The notes: generated by a model from the letters alone, not told the origin. 64,000 nt of DNA from Delphinus delphis (GCF_949987515.2 NC_082696.1:38854431-38918430); one strand, 5' to 3'. Positions 1-11,819 are shown, counted from the first letter of the stretch. Program-made: numbers and translations.

Positions 1-3000
1 AGGCTCCATTTGTTTATTTTTATTTCCATTTCTCTAGGAGGTGGGTCAAAAAGGATCTTGCTGTAATTTATGTCATAGAGTGTTCTGCCTATGTTTTCCT
101 CTAGGAGTTTTATAGTGTCTGGCCTTACAATTAGGTCTTTAATCCATTTCGAGCTTATTTTTGTGTATGGTGTTAGGGAGTGATCTAATCTCATACTTTT
201 ACATGTACCTGTCCAGTTTTCCCAACACCACTTATTGAAGAGGCTGTCCTTTTTCCACTGTACATTCCTGCCTCCTTTATCAAAGATAAGGTGACCATAT
301 GTGCATGGGTTCATCTCTGGGCTTTCTATCCTGTTCCATTGATCTATCTTTCTGTTTTTGTGCCAGTACCATACTGTCTTGATTACTGTAGCTTTGTAGT
401 ATAGTCTGAAGTCAGGGAGCCTGATTCCTCCAGCTCCGTTTTTCTTTCTCAAGATTGCTTTGGCTATTCGGGGTCTTTTGTGTTTCCATACAAATTGTGA
501 AATTTTTTGTTCTAGTTCTGTGAAAAATACCAGTGGTAGTTTGATAGGGATTGCATTGAATCTGTAGATTGCTTTGGGTAGTAGAGTCATTTTCACAATG
601 TTGATTCTTCCAATCCAAGAACATGGTATATCTCTCCATCTGCTTGTATCATCTTTAATTTCTTTCATCAGTGTCTTATAATTTTCTGCACAGAGGTCTT
701 TTGTCTCCTTAGGTAGGTTTATTCCTAGATATTTTATTCTTTTTGTTGCAATGGTAAATGGGAGTGTTTTCTTGATTTCACTTTCAGATTTTTCATCATT
801 AGTGTATAGGAATGCTAGAGATTTCTGTTCATTAATTTTGTATCCTGCTACTTTACCAAATTCATTGATTAGCTCTAGTAGTTTTCTGGTAGCATCTTTA
901 GGATTCTCTATGTATAGTATCATGTCATCTGCAAACAGTGACAGCTTTACTTCTTCTTTTCCGATTTGGATTCCTTTTATTTCCTTTTCTTCTCTGATTG
1001 CTGTGGCTAAAACTTCCAAAACTATGTTGAATAAGAGTGGTGAGAGTGGGCAACCTTGTTTTGTTCCTGATCTTAGTGGAAATGCTTTCAGTTTTTCACC
1101 ATTTACGACGATGTTGGCTGTGGGTTTGTCATATATGGCCTTTATTATGTTGAGGGAAGTTCCCTCTATGCCTACTTTCTGCAGGGTTTTTATCATAAAT
1201 GGGTGTTGAATTTTGTCAAAAGCTTTCTCTGCATCTATTGAGATGATCATATGGTTTTTCTCCTTCAATTTGTTAATATGGTTTATCACATTGATTGATT
1301 TGCGTATATTAAAGAATACTTGCATTCCTGGAATAAACCCCACTTGATCATGGTGTATGATCCTTTTAATGTGCTGTTGGTTTCTGTTTGCTAGTATTTT
1401 GTTGAGGATTTTTGCATCTATGTTCATCAGTGATATTGGCCTGTAGTTTTCTTTCTTTGTGACATCCTTGTCTGGTTTTGGTATCAAGGTGATGGTGGCC
1501 TCGTAGAATGAGTTTGGGAGTGTTCCTCCCTCTGCTATATTTTGGAAGAGTTTGAGAAGGATAGGTGTTAGCTCTTCTCTAAATGTTCGATAGAATTTGC
1601 CTGTGAAGCCATCTGGTCCTAGGCTTTTGTTTGTTGGAAGATTTTTATCACAGTTTCAATTTCACTGCTTGTGATTGGTCTGTTTATATTTTCTATTTCT
1701 TCCTGATTCAGTCTTGGCAGGTTGTACATTTCTAAGAATGTGTCCATTTCTTACAGGTTGTCCATTTTATTGGCATAGAGTTGCTTGTAGTACTCTCTCA
1801 TGATCTTTTGTATTTCTGCAGTGTCAGTTGCTTTTCTAATTCTATTGATTTGAGTCTTCTCCCTTTTTTTCTTGATGAGTCTGGCTAATGGTTTGTCAAT
1901 TTTGTTTATCTTCTCAAAGAACCAGCTTTTAGTTTTATTGATCTTTGTTATCATTTCCTTCATTTCTTTTTCATTTATTTCTGATCTGATTTTTATGATT
2001 TCTTTCCTTCTGCTAACTTTGGGTTTTTTTGGTTCTTCTTTCTCTAATTGCTTTAGGCGCAAGGTTAGGTTGTTTATTCGAGATGTTTCCTGTTTCTTAA
2101 GGTAGGATTGTATTGCTATAAACTTTCCTCTAAGAACTGCTTTTGCTGCATCCCATAGATTTGGGGTCGTCGTGTCTCCATTGTCATTTGTTTCTAGGTA
2201 TTTTTTTATTTCCTCTTTGATTTGTCCAGTAATCACTTCGTTATTAAGTAGTGTATTGTTTATTTTAGCCTCCATGTGTTTGTATTTTTTACAGATCTTT
2301 TCCTGTAATTGATATCTAATCTCATAGCATTGTGGTCGGAAAAGATACTTGATACAATTTCAATTTTCTTAAATTTACTAAGGCTTGATTTGTGACCCAA
2401 GATATGATCTATCCTGGAGAATGTTCCATGAACACTTGAGAAAAATGTGTATTCTGTTGTTTTTGGATGGAATATCCTATAAATATCAATTAAGTCCATC
2501 TTGTTTAATGTATCATTTAATGCTTGTGTTTCCTTATTTATTTTCATTTTGGATGATCTGTCCATTGGTGAAAGTGGGATGTTAAAGTCCCCTACTATGA
2601 ATGTGTTACTGTTGATTTCCCCTTTTATGGCTCTTAGTATTTGCCTTATGTATTGAGGTGCTCCTATGTTGGGTGCATAAATATTTACAATTGTTATATC
2701 TTCTTCTTGGATCGATCCCTTGGTCATTATGTAGTGTCCTTCTTTGTCTCTTCTAATATTCTTTATTTTAAAGTCTATTTTGTCTGATATGAGAATTGCT
2801 ACTCCAGCTTTCTTTTGGTTTCCATTTGCATGAAATATCTTTTTCCATCCCCTTAATTTCATTCTGTATGTGTCTCTAGGTCTGAAGTGGGTCTCTTGTA
2901 GACAGCAAATATATGGGTCTTGTTTTTGTATCCATTCAGCTAATCTGTGTCTTTTGGTGGGAGCATTTAGTCTATTTACATTTAAGGTAATTATCGATAT

Positions 3001-3018
3001 GTATGTTCCTATTCCCAT
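1..3018 (-). pseudogene. L1-A ORF2 (endonuclease + reverse transcriptase), partial, three lesions
   Basis: ORF2p nicks target DNA and reverse-transcribes L1 RNA at the nick. The endonuclease is open from Met at 3018 to 2260 (252 residues). It has every catalytic residue of the family, each offset by one from the human numbering: N13, E42 (QETH), Y114, D144 and N146 (GDFN), D204 (RIDH), H229 (SDHN). A 5-base insertion near 2261-2266 then shifts the frame. Reading continues at 2275-1754 and ends in a Glu-to-stop TAA at 1753-1751. A lost base near 1642-1647 shifts the frame again. From there the reverse transcriptase frame (plus-strand triplets starting at positions divisible by 3) has no stop from about 1655 to the window edge, about 551 codons. 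It includes motif A (IDAEKAFDK, Asp at 1233-1235) and the catalytic FADD box at 924-935. I checked this frame triplet by triplet. The C-terminal Cys-rich part lies outside the window. Confidence 0.92.
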
Positions 3019-3076
3019 TTTCTTAATTGTTTTGGGTTCATTATTGTGGGTCTTTTCCTTCTCTTGTGTTTCTTGC

Positions 3077-3944
3077 CTAGAGAAGTTCCTTTAGCAGTTG
3101 TTGTAAAGATGGTTTGGTGGTGCTGAACTCTCTCAGCTTTTGCTTGTCTGTAAAGGTTTTAATTTCTCCGTCGAATCTGAATGAGATCCTTGCTGGGTAG
3201 AGTAAGCTTGGTTGTAGGTTTTTCTCCTTCATCACTTTAAATATGTCCTGCCAGTCCCTTCTGGCTTGCAGAGTTTCTGCTGAAAGATCAGCTCTTAACC
3301 TTATGGGGATTCCCTTGTGTGTTATTTGTTGTTTTACCCTTGCTGCTTTTAATATGTTTTCTTTGTATTTAATTTTTGACAGTTTGATTAATATGTGTCT
3401 TGGAGTATTTCTCCTTGGATTTATCCTGTATAGGACTCTCTGTGCTTCCTGGACTTGATTAACTATTTCCTTTCCCATATTAGGGAAGTTTTCAACTATA
3501 ACCTCTTCAAATATTTTCTCAGTCCCTTTCTTTTTCTCTTCTTCTTCTGGAACCCCTATAATTCGAATGTTGGTACGTTTAATGTTGTCCCAGAGGTCTC
3601 TGAGACTGTCCTCAGTTCTTTTCATTCTTTTTTCTTTATTCTGCTCTGCAGTAGTTATTTCCACTATTTTATCTTCCAGGTCACTTATTCGTTCTTTTGC
3701 CTCAGTTATTCTGCTATTGATCCCATCTAGAGTATTCTTCATTTCATTTATTGTGTTCTTCATCATTGTTTGTTTCATCTTTAGTTCTTCTAGGTCCTTG
3801 TTAAATGTTTCTTGCATTTTGTCTATTCTATTTCCAAGATTTTGGATCATCTTTACTATCATTATTCTGAATTCTTTTTCAGGTAGACTGCCTATTTCCT
3901 CCTCATTTGTTAGGTCTGGTGGGTTTTTTATCTTGCTCCTTCAT
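3077..3944 (-). pseudogene. L1-A ORF1 (RNA-binding chaperone), one single-base insertion
   Basis: ORF1p is the trimeric RNA-binding protein that packages L1 RNA. The family start ATG is at 3944-3942 (MKEQ...), as in L1-C. A run of six A on the coding strand (plus-strand T-run 3924-3929), where L1-B and L1-C have five, shifts the frame and hits a stop within about 14 codons. From Met at 3862 the normal frame is open to the stop at 3079-3077 (261 residues). The open part starts with a heptad-rich coiled coil (about residues 5-75), followed by an RRM-like segment (NIRIIGVPEEE) and a basic C-terminal domain (PRHILIKL). Without the extra A the frame would give 288 residues, the length expected for this L1 lineage. 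The spacer to ORF2 is about 58 bases. The single insertion could be real, polymorphic, or an assembly error in a homopolymer. Confidence 0.92.
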
Positions 3945-4517
3945 CTGCTGTGTGTTTCTCTGTCTTCTCATTTTGCTTATCTTACTGTGTTTGGGGTCTC
4001 CTTTTTGCAGGCTGCAGGTTCGTAGTTCGTGTTGTTTTTGGTGTCTGTCCCCAGTGGCTAAGGTTGGTTCAGTGGGTTGTGTAGGCTTCCTGGTGGAGGG
4101 GACTAGTGCTTGTGTTCTGGTGGATAAGTCTGGATCTTGTCTTTCTGGTGGGAAGGTCCATGTTTGGTGGTGTGTTTTGGGGTGTCTGTGGACTTATTAT
4201 GATTTTAGGCAGCCTCTCTGCTAATGCATGGGGTTGTGTTCCTGTCTTGCTAGTTGTTTGGCATAGGATATCCAGCACTGTAGCTTGCTGGTCGTTGAGT
4301 GAACCTGGGTGCTAGTGTTGAGATGGAGATCTCTGGGAGATTTTCACTGTTTTATATTGTGTGGAGCTGGGAGGTCTCTTGTGGACCAGTGTCCTGACGT
4401 TGGCTCTCAGACCTCAGAGGCACAGCACTGAGTCCTGGCTGCAGCACCAAGAGCCTTTCATCCACACGGCTCAGAATAAAAGGGAGAAAAAGTAGAAAGA
4501 AAGAATTAGTAGAAGTA

Positions 4518-4598
4518 GAAAGAAAGAAAGAAAAGAGGGAGGGAGGGAGTGAGGAAGGAAGGGAGGAAGGAGGGAAGGAAGGAAAAAAAGAAAGAAGA
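4518..4598. repeat. Polypurine (GAAA/GGAA)n tract in L1-A 5' UTR
   Basis: The plus strand is nearly all purine, with AGAAAG and GGAAGG-type units and a 48-base uninterrupted purine run at 4551-4598. It is followed by an A-rich (TAAAA)-type stretch to about 4665. The matching place in L1-C (60880-60930) is much shorter, so the tract has expanded in this copy. Such tracts can form intramolecular triplexes. Confidence 0.85.
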
Positions 4599-5973
4599 TA
4601 AAGTAAAATAAAATAAAGTAAGATAAAATATAATAAAGTTATTAAAAAATAATTATTAAAAAAAAACACACGGCTAGAACCCTAGGACAAATGGTGGAAG
4701 CAAAGCTATACAGTCAAAATCTCACACAGAAGCATACACATACACACTCAAAAAAAGAGGAAAAGGAGAAAAAATCATAAATCTTGCTCTCAAAGTCCAC
4801 TTCTTCAATTTGGGATGATTCGTTGTCTCTTCAGGTATTCCACAGATGCAGGGTACATCAAGTTGATTGTGCAGCTTTAATCCGCTGCTTCTGAGGCTGC
4901 TGGAGAGATTTCCCTTTCTCTTCTTTGTTCTCACAGCTGCCAGGGGCTCCGCTTTGGATTTGGCCCCGCCTCTGCGTGTAGGTTGCCGGAGGGCGTCTGT
5001 TCTTCCCTCATACAGAACGGGGTTAAAGAAGCCGCTGATTCGGGGGCTCTGGCTCACTCAGGCCGGGGGCGAGGGAGGGGCACGGAGGGCGGGGCGAGCC
5101 TGCGGCGGCCGAGGCCAGCGTGACGTTGCACCAGCCTGAGGCGCGCCGTGCGTTCTCCCAGGGAAGTTGTCCCTGGATCCCGGGACCCTGGCAGTGGCGG
5201 GCTGCACAGGCTCCCCGGAAGCGGGGTGTGGAGAGTGAGCTGTGCTCGCACACAGGCTTCTTGGTGGCGGCAGCAGCAGCCTTAGTGTCTCATGCCCGTC
5301 TCTGGGGTCCGCGCTTTTAGCCGCGGCTCGCGCCCGTCTCTGGAGCTCCTTTAAGCAGCACTCTTAATCCCCTCTCCTCGCCCACCAGGAAACAAAGAGG
5401 GAAGAAAAAGTCTCTTACCTCTTCGGCAGGTCCAGACTTTTCCCCGCTCTCCCTCCCGGCCAGCTGTGGTGCGCTAGCCCCCTTCAGGCTGTCTTCACGC
5501 TGCCAACCGGGCGTTCTGACGGAAGCCCGAGCCTCAGCTTCCAGCCCCGCCCGTCCCGGCGAGTGAGCAGACAAGCCTCTCAAGCTGGTGAGTGCTGGTC
5601 GGCACCGATCCTCTGTGCGGGAATCTCTCCCTGCTTTGCCCTCCTCACCACTGTTGCTGTGCTCTCCCCCGCAGCTCCGAAGCTCTCCCCTCTGCCACCC
5701 GCAGTCTCTGCCCGCGAAGGGGCTTCCTAGTGTGTGCAAACCTTTCCTCCTTCACAGCTCCCTCCCACTGGTGCCGGCCTGTCCCTATCTTTTTGTCTCT
5801 GTTTATTCTTTTATCTTTTGCCCTACCCAGGTACGTGGGGGGTTTCTGGCCTTTTGGGAGGTCTGAGGTCTTCTGCCAGCGTTGAGTAGGTGTTCTGTAG
5901 GAGTTCTTCCACGTGTAGATGTATTTCTGGAGTATCTGTGGTGAGGAAGGTGATCTCCGCCTCTTACTCTTCC

Positions 5974-5981
5974 GCCATCTT
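5974..5981 (-). promoter_or_regulatory. YY1-like AAGATGGC motif at L1-A 5' end
   Basis: The minus strand reads AAGATGGC at the extreme 5' end of the element. The human L1 5' UTR has a YY1 site with this core near its start, known to direct the position of transcription initiation. L1-B (20298-20305) and L1-C (62350-62357) have the same motif at their 5' ends. Function in this species is inference. Confidence 0.6.
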
Positions 5982-5984
5982 CCC

Positions 5985-6974
5985 GGAAGAGCCTGGGGAT
6001 CTATATTCTTAAAGCAGTCAGGTATGATCTCTTGGCTTAGTGATTTGAGAAGCAGTGACAGAAGTGAAGAGTTTGCCTCTGAGAGGTGAAAATGTTTTTG
6101 AGATATGAGGACAGGACACTAAAAGAATTATGGTCTGAATAAAATTTTTTTTAAAAGCAGGTGAAATGTGAAAATAATTTACAACATTATTCTATAGCAT
6201 ACAATTTGAGATTTTACTGACCATTCATTCTGAATGTTTGCTCTTATAGACATTCTTCACTTAGCCCTGGTTACTTTCTCACAAAGTCAGCAAACCTGTA
6301 AAGCACTGCAGAGTTGTTTATCTTACGCAGGTACATGGCTCAGTGAGCTCTTTGTTTAGGCCAATGCAAGCATATTGCTATTTTTATACTTTTGGGGGAA
6401 ATACACTGAAGGTTTTGTCCCTATTATTCTACTTGAGCAATTTCATACATATTGTTAATGATGGACTGACAATATCTAGATCTGACTTACATAGCAGTGG
6501 GCTGAAAAGATTATGCAGTAGTTTTGACAGATGTCAGAATGCAGTTGACCCAAAATACTGCCCTTCTGCTGACTCTCATGCCTCTAACCTGACTGACGTA
6601 TGTTTAGTTTGCAATATTTATACTGCCCCTTAATTACCATATTGTAATACTTATTTTAAATGGTTAGAATACAACTTTCCCTGAGAAGACATTGCACATT
6701 CGATATCAACCCATTAGTAATGATTAATTTATCTGATTACCTATTATCACTTGTTGTTACAAACTTCACGTTAGGTCATGAGAAAAAATGTTAATTTTGG
6801 TCTGGCAGAGAAGAATAGAAGTATTAGAAACTAGAGTTGGCATGATCTCACGATGGGGGTTATGGGAGGTGTTGAATTGGGCAGTGAGGGAGCAGTGTGC
6901 CAGCACTTGTATGGTGGAGTTCTAACAAACTGTGAGTTGGACAAAAATTATGGACTAAGGTAGGGGGTGTTATT
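5985..6974. other. Unique AT-rich DNA, no gene recognised
   Basis: This is the flank of L1-A on its 5' side. A 96-codon open frame at 6343-6633 has no recognisable motif, no homopolymer or splice context that makes sense, and chance-like composition. I see no repeat with confidence. Confidence 0.6.
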
Positions 6975-7100
6975 GTAGCATAGCTAGTTAAAGGCACTGT
7001 CTTTGGAATCCAACAAATCTGGGATAGCATCCTAGCTCTCTCACTTAGTAAATGTGTGGCCTTGGGAAAGTCACTTAACCTCTCAAAGCTTTGATCTAGA
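6975..7100 (+). repeat. MIR SINE fragment
   Basis: Matches the MIR layout: a tRNA-related left part, then the conserved core and the hallmark GTGTGGCCTTGGGAAAGTCA followed by CTTAACCTCTC. Diverged, as expected for a repeat that predates placental mammals. Confidence 0.85.
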
Positions 7101-9394
7101 ATTATTTTTATACACTTTGTACAGAAATCCCTAAATATGCTCTAAGGCTAGATAATTTAAGTGACAATTCATAAAAATGTTTAGCCATAGTTTTCAGAGA
7201 CCTTTGTCTCCCAGAAACAGAATCATGGCCTTTTAGAAGTAAGCACCTTATTGCTATCTATCATTCCTGAGAGCTACTGAAATCCATCATATTTAGGGTA
7301 ACCACATAATGCCTCTCAAATCAGGACACCTTGGAAAGTGAGAGGAGGCACTTAAAACAACTAAAATATAATAATTGATCTAGAAGAGGTATAAATTGGA
7401 ATTCCCTCAGTTAAACTATTTCAATCTAATGATGTTGAATGTTTGCACAAGACAGAAAGGTTTAGAGACAGATTGCCTGGGCACCTAATAAAGGCAAAAG
7501 ATTCTAAAAAGAATAGATGTTTTCTCTTCCCTTTCCTCCTGAGCTGTTAGTAAAAACGATATCAACATAAAACATTTTTGATTTATTTTACTCTATGTAA
7601 AATATTGCTATAGTGAATCATATATCTACGCAAATATTTTAGCAGATATATTTTTCTCTTAACTCAAGTTCATCTGTAATAAGAAATTGAACCAATCAAA
7701 ACACATTCGTATGGTTACATTTAAATATATCTACACTTTAAAAATAATAAAGCTGATTGACTTTAACTCTCATTCTGTTGATGAATAACTGACATATTAG
7801 TCTGAACATGGAGTCAGTAACAGTGCATTAATATCAGGTTTCTAATTTTTGAACCATTAGACTTATTTGCTTTCTCATGTCTTTATTTCCCTATGAATTA
7901 AATAGAATTTATACCATTGACAGTGAAGGACTCTGTTAACATCCTCTGATTATTGATCTTATAGAGGTAAGATGATAATATAAGTATCATTCACATTCTA
8001 TTCTAATACCTGATTATTTTAGGTGTCTTAAGTGGGTAACTAAAAATACCAATATTAGTATAGTTTACTAGTTAATTAATTTAGAATCTGTGTTTTTCCA
8101 CGAATGATTTAAGAAATAGTACAGGAATATCTGTATTTAAAAAGATAAATGATTTAAAATAAACAAAAGGAAAATAAGATTAGAAAGAAAAGATGACCTC
8201 TGGAATGATGTTAGAATATAAAACATAGGTCATGAATTTATATCTGCTTCCTGGAAGGGGTACATAAATATGTCCGTTAGCTTTAGCAGTTGAAAAAAAA
8301 GAGCAAAACACTGTGATGTCCAACAATGAGAAAGTCCATAGGCAAAAAATAAAACCACTGGTCCCCCAGAGCACGTACTCATACTGAGAGTAGAAAAAAG
8401 TTTCTTCCATGAGAAATGTACATAGTATGACTTCCTTCCCATTTCTACAAGATTAGTTATGCTATCATCTAATAATACCAGATAACATTATGTTCCCTTT
8501 CTTAAGTTACTGATTCCAACACTAAAAAAAACCTAACAATCTACCTTATTTTTTTAACCTACTCATTCAAGTAACCTGCTTGTGTACTGTGTATGTAACG
8601 GTTTGATGTTTTAATTGTATTCTTCCTATATCTGATATGAAAATATGTATGCAGATTGCAATGTGAAGTAAATATTTATGAACTTTCATCAGATTGTTTA
8701 ACATAAATGCTTATGTGAAAGCACATTGTTTTAAAATGTAGTCCTCAGTTCTTCCCATATAATACCTTTTTTTATTTACAGACCACTCTAGCCTTCTTCC
8801 CTGTAGGAGACACTATTTTTCTTATGTCAATAGCCTTAAGATTAAGAAAGCTGTTTCAGGGAGCTGTGTTCCACTGTACATGATATTCTAAGGGGGTTAA
8901 AGGGAGAGAATTTTGGCCTGTGGATCTTGCATCTGTGAGTATGAAGTAGATTTGTTCGATTTGAGCATCAGGGTTGCCTCTGCTAAATCAAACTGACCTC
9001 TGTGAATATGAGTATGATGCAAAGTGTATTTTTAATATGCATCTAAAATGTAGACTAAGCAGTTTTTAAAAATTATACGTAACACAAATTGGAGAATGGG
9101 CAATCATCTGGTAAATTAAAAATGAAAATAAATGTTGGCGTTTAGGAGCTCCAATAAATATCATCCCTGTCCTCCTCTGGGTTTGGAACTAATTGAAATA
9201 CAGACTTAGATTCCAATAGATGGAGATTTTAAAAATAAGAATTTGAGATAGCACTTTGACCTGTGGCCACATTTAAGGCTCCGAAAATGTAATTAAACTA
9301 TGATCTCTCCCTGGGTCTGGTAAGCCTGCTGGAGAGATTAGCATGTGTCCTGAGAAAAGGATGCTCAAAAAGGAGGATCCAAAACAAATGAGGT
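7101..9394. other. Unique AT-rich DNA, no gene recognised
   Basis: Low-GC sequence with only short chance open frames, the longest about 76 codons near 8180-8442 on the minus strand without motifs. Traces near 7290-7340 resemble a diverged old repeat, but I cannot name it. Confidence 0.55.
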
Positions 9395-9530
9395 TAGATT
9401 TGGCTTCATGTAGCAGAAAACTCAAAATAACAGAGGCTCAAACAAATAAAAGTTTATTTTGCTCTCATGTACAAGAAGTCTGGAGAGCGGCTATATCAGG
9501 GTGTGTGTCGTGGTGCTGTGGTCATTAAGG
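9395..9530 (+). repeat. Ancient interspersed repeat fragment, family not named
   Basis: Shares a phrase with 11840-11960: a SAGKGGCTCAAACAAA-like head, a (T)TTA-rich segment, then a purine-rich CTGGAG/GAGG block and GGTTCTTT. The two stretches look like two diverged copies of one old mammalian repeat. This copy is truncated and runs into a MIR. Confidence 0.5.
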
Positions 9531-9534
9531 AGCT

Positions 9535-9715
9535 GGGGTTCTTTGTTTACTAGCTCTGTTACCCTGGAAAATTACTTCTACGAGTCTCAGTTTCCTCATA
9601 TATAAAGTCAGTGTAGTGATGTCTGCATCTCAGAATTATTGTCAATTTTGTTGTTAAAATTAAACAAGATATAAGGCAACCATCAGAGTAGGTGCAGTGT
9701 ATACTATTTAACTTT
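9535..9715 (+). repeat. MIR SINE fragment
   Basis: Contains the MIR core tail GAGTCTCAGTTTCCTCATAT, and further on the MIR 3' part with AAATTAAACAAGATATAAGG. The order and spacing fit MIR on the plus strand. Confidence 0.85.
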
Positions 9716-10170
9716 CAGAACTACAGATGAAAGTAAAGAAGTAAGGACTCTCAAGATTAAAAAAAAAATACATAAAGAAGCAAAGGTGAAACTACAATGA
9801 CAGAAAACAGAGCTGTAGTTGTTAGGGAATAAGTATGGTGTGAAGTTGACTCTAAAGGGAGGTGGGAATTTTTTGGCATGATGGAATTGTTATATGTCTT
9901 GATTTTGGTGGTGATTATGTAACTGTAAATGTTCATAAAAACTCACAGAACTCTACACTTAAAAGGGTGAATTTATTGAATGCAAATAACAGTATATTTT
10001 TAAAAATGGAAAAAACCCATAAAATAGAGCCATAAAATTAAAAGCTTGAAGATTTCTTGATTTGTAGGCATATGCTAAAACATACATACATACATTATGC
10101 ACAGAGATATACACTGAATAATTATACACTTTATTGCTTGATCTGCAGATGGACAGGATTAACCTAGAAA
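9716..10170. other. Unique AT-rich DNA
   Basis: No gene or repeat recognised apart from short A-runs (for example near 9760). Confidence 0.55.
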
Positions 10171-10174
10171 AGAG

Positions 10175-10375
10175 AGTTCTAGATTTTTAGATCTGGAAGA
10201 AACCTTATAAGCTGTATAGACTAATCACATTAAAAACTAAGAAATTTGAGGTCTGTCAAGATGACATGATTGGCAAAGAAAGGGCACAAAGCTGTTTCTT
10301 TGATGGCAGAGCAGTATTTAGAATCATGTTTCCTATTAGAGTCCTGTGCATTCTGCTATGTCATAATTTCCTTCT
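10175..10375 (-). repeat. MIR-family fragment
   Basis: The plus strand reads as the reverse complement of a MIR-type core: TTTAGATCTGGAAGAAACCT, then AAGAAATTTGAGG, a stretch with ACAAAGCT and GCAGAGC, ending near TTCTGCTATGTCA. Diverged, so the exact subfamily is uncertain. Confidence 0.6.
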
Positions 10376-10689
10376 TTAAAAAAAATTTTTTAGAGCAGTC
10401 ATAATTTTTTAAATTAAAAAAGTTGCTTTTTCTAAAGTAGAAAAATATTAATACTAATCTTAATTGCTGGATACAGAAATCAAAACATTTAGCACTATTC
10501 TGAACTAAAAGCCAGATGAAAAATACAGGGAAATTTGAAGTTATTGTTGAAACTCCTATAAGTCACATGAATACCAGAATAGCTATGTCACTTTAACTGT
10601 GTGTGGTTGAACGCCCACATTTTATTAAATCATCTCTGTAGCTTTGGTATAAAAATTCTGGACAAGATGTCAAAAGACTAGGATCCCAT
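10376..10689. other. Unique AT-rich DNA
   Basis: Nothing recognised; contains A/T runs around 10380-10440. Confidence 0.5.
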
Positions 10690-10800
10690 CTTAACTTCAC
10701 CACAAATCTGCTCTTACTTCATGAGTAAATCTTATTCCCTTGAGCTCTTAGTTCCCTCATTTGGTTTGGACTAGATTAGCACTTTTCAAATATTAGAAAA
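10690..10800 (+). repeat. Probable MIR fragment, diverged
   Basis: The sequence TTATTCCCTTGAGCTCTTAG followed by TTCCCTCATTTGG and GGACTAGATTAG follows the MIR core and tail order but with many changes. Confidence 0.45.
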
Positions 10801-11819
10801 CACATTTAAAAAATGAAATCTCAAACGGAACCCTAACATCTTAAAGATTAAAGAAAACTGATCTGAAGCAGGGTGGGAGCCTCTGGTCCCTACCACTCAG
10901 CCTCCTCCACCAACCGCTCTTTAGGCATACTTTAAGATACTGCTCTGGAGTCCTAGGGTGCCAGGAATACAGTTTAAAAACTCCTAGAAAAGAAGTTCTT
11001 AAGGTTCTTTTCTCTTTGAAAATACTCTAATTTGTGAGCCCAAAAATGAAAGGAAAGGCATTAGGCATTTGTTTTTCTAGCTGTAAGAAAGATGAAAAAT
11101 AACAGATACTATGTAAGTCTTTTTCAATACAGTTGTGCATCATTTCATTGAGATTTTAACATTTGCCTTAAAAAAAAGGATTAAAGAGAATAACTATCTT
11201 TTCGCTTGTAGTAAATCCATGTTGTAGAACATTATCAACAAAGCTTGCATCATGAATATGTGTATACTGGGGCCACAGTAACTTGGACTAACACCTGCAG
11301 TAACACTGCTGCTGTAGGTCTTGTATATCCAGCATTAGTCCAATGGGAGAGCTTGGGAGGATCTATCAGGAAATTTGGTGACTATCAGTGAAATAAATAC
11401 TATTGTCAGATTGTCCTTGGTCATACATATGCAGATTATGGATTATAAATAGACACACAAATAAATGTTCTATGATGATAATAAAAAAGGCAGAAATAAG
11501 ATTCATTACAAGAACACAGTGAAGAAAAATTTCAAACAGCATTGATGTTATAATAAAATGATTAAAAACAAATATCATGGGGCTAAAGGGTAGCAGCCTG
11601 GATGCCCCAAGTTTGTATAAACCCAGTGGCTCAGGTATATAGTACAAAATAAGCATGTTTGTCCAAAAAGAGAAGTGATACTGACCCCATAATAGTCTTT
11701 TGCTACATACTTGGGTGAAACTATCACCAGCAGCAATGTTTCAACACAGACAAAAGTGTCAACAGTAGAAATGAGATGAAAGGAGTTCTAATTTGAATAA
11801 TTGTATTTGGGGATACAGA
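10801..11819. other. Unique DNA, no gene recognised
   Basis: A slightly GC-richer patch at 10865-10950 is followed by AT-rich DNA. A 96-codon minus-strand frame at 11366-11656 is hydrophobic by composition only (it is T-rich on the coding strand) and I do not regard it as a gene. Confidence 0.5.

Larger units (their letters stand above)
1..5984 (-). mobile_element. L1-A: long young-looking L1 LINE, 3' end outside window
   Basis: Read on the minus strand this is a LINE-1 in standard order: 5' UTR (about 5984 to 3945), ORF1 (3944-3077), a short spacer, and ORF2 from 3018 running off the left edge. The 5' end is recognised by the AAGATGGC motif typical of mammalian L1 starts, just before the flank changes to unrelated AT-rich DNA. 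The missing part is roughly the last 250 codons of ORF2 plus the 3' UTR, judged against L1-B and L1-C. It is the best preserved of the three long L1s here: ORF1 has one frameshift and ORF2 shows three lesions in the window. It lies in the same orientation as L1-C, about 50 kb away. No target-site duplication can be checked because the 3' end is not visible. Confidence 0.95.
3945..5984 (-). promoter_or_regulatory. L1-A 5' UTR with CpG-rich internal promoter
   Basis: About 2.0 kb between the ORF1 start and the element's 5' end. The stretch 4900-5750 is GC- and CpG-rich, in strong contrast to the AT-rich surroundings, and corresponds to the same region of L1-C (61300-62200). L1 5' UTRs carry an internal RNA polymerase II promoter that drives the element, here leftward. 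In some mammals they also have an antisense promoter, which here would fire rightward into 6 kb; that is inference. The sequence shows CpG richness and collinearity with L1-C; promoter activity is from family knowledge. Confidence 0.8.

Noticed and set aside
751..1209. 152-codon plus-strand open frame
   Set aside because: It is antisense to the L1-A reverse transcriptase and is explained by the open sense frame.
3567..4025. 152-codon plus-strand hydrophobic-looking frame
   Set aside because: Antisense to L1-A ORF1; the T-rich antisense strand gives a false membrane-protein look.
5317..5866. GC-rich region with 90-140-codon frames on both strands, resembling a CpG-island gene start
   Set aside because: It is the L1-A 5' UTR; the same sequence occurs in L1-C at 61700-62240.
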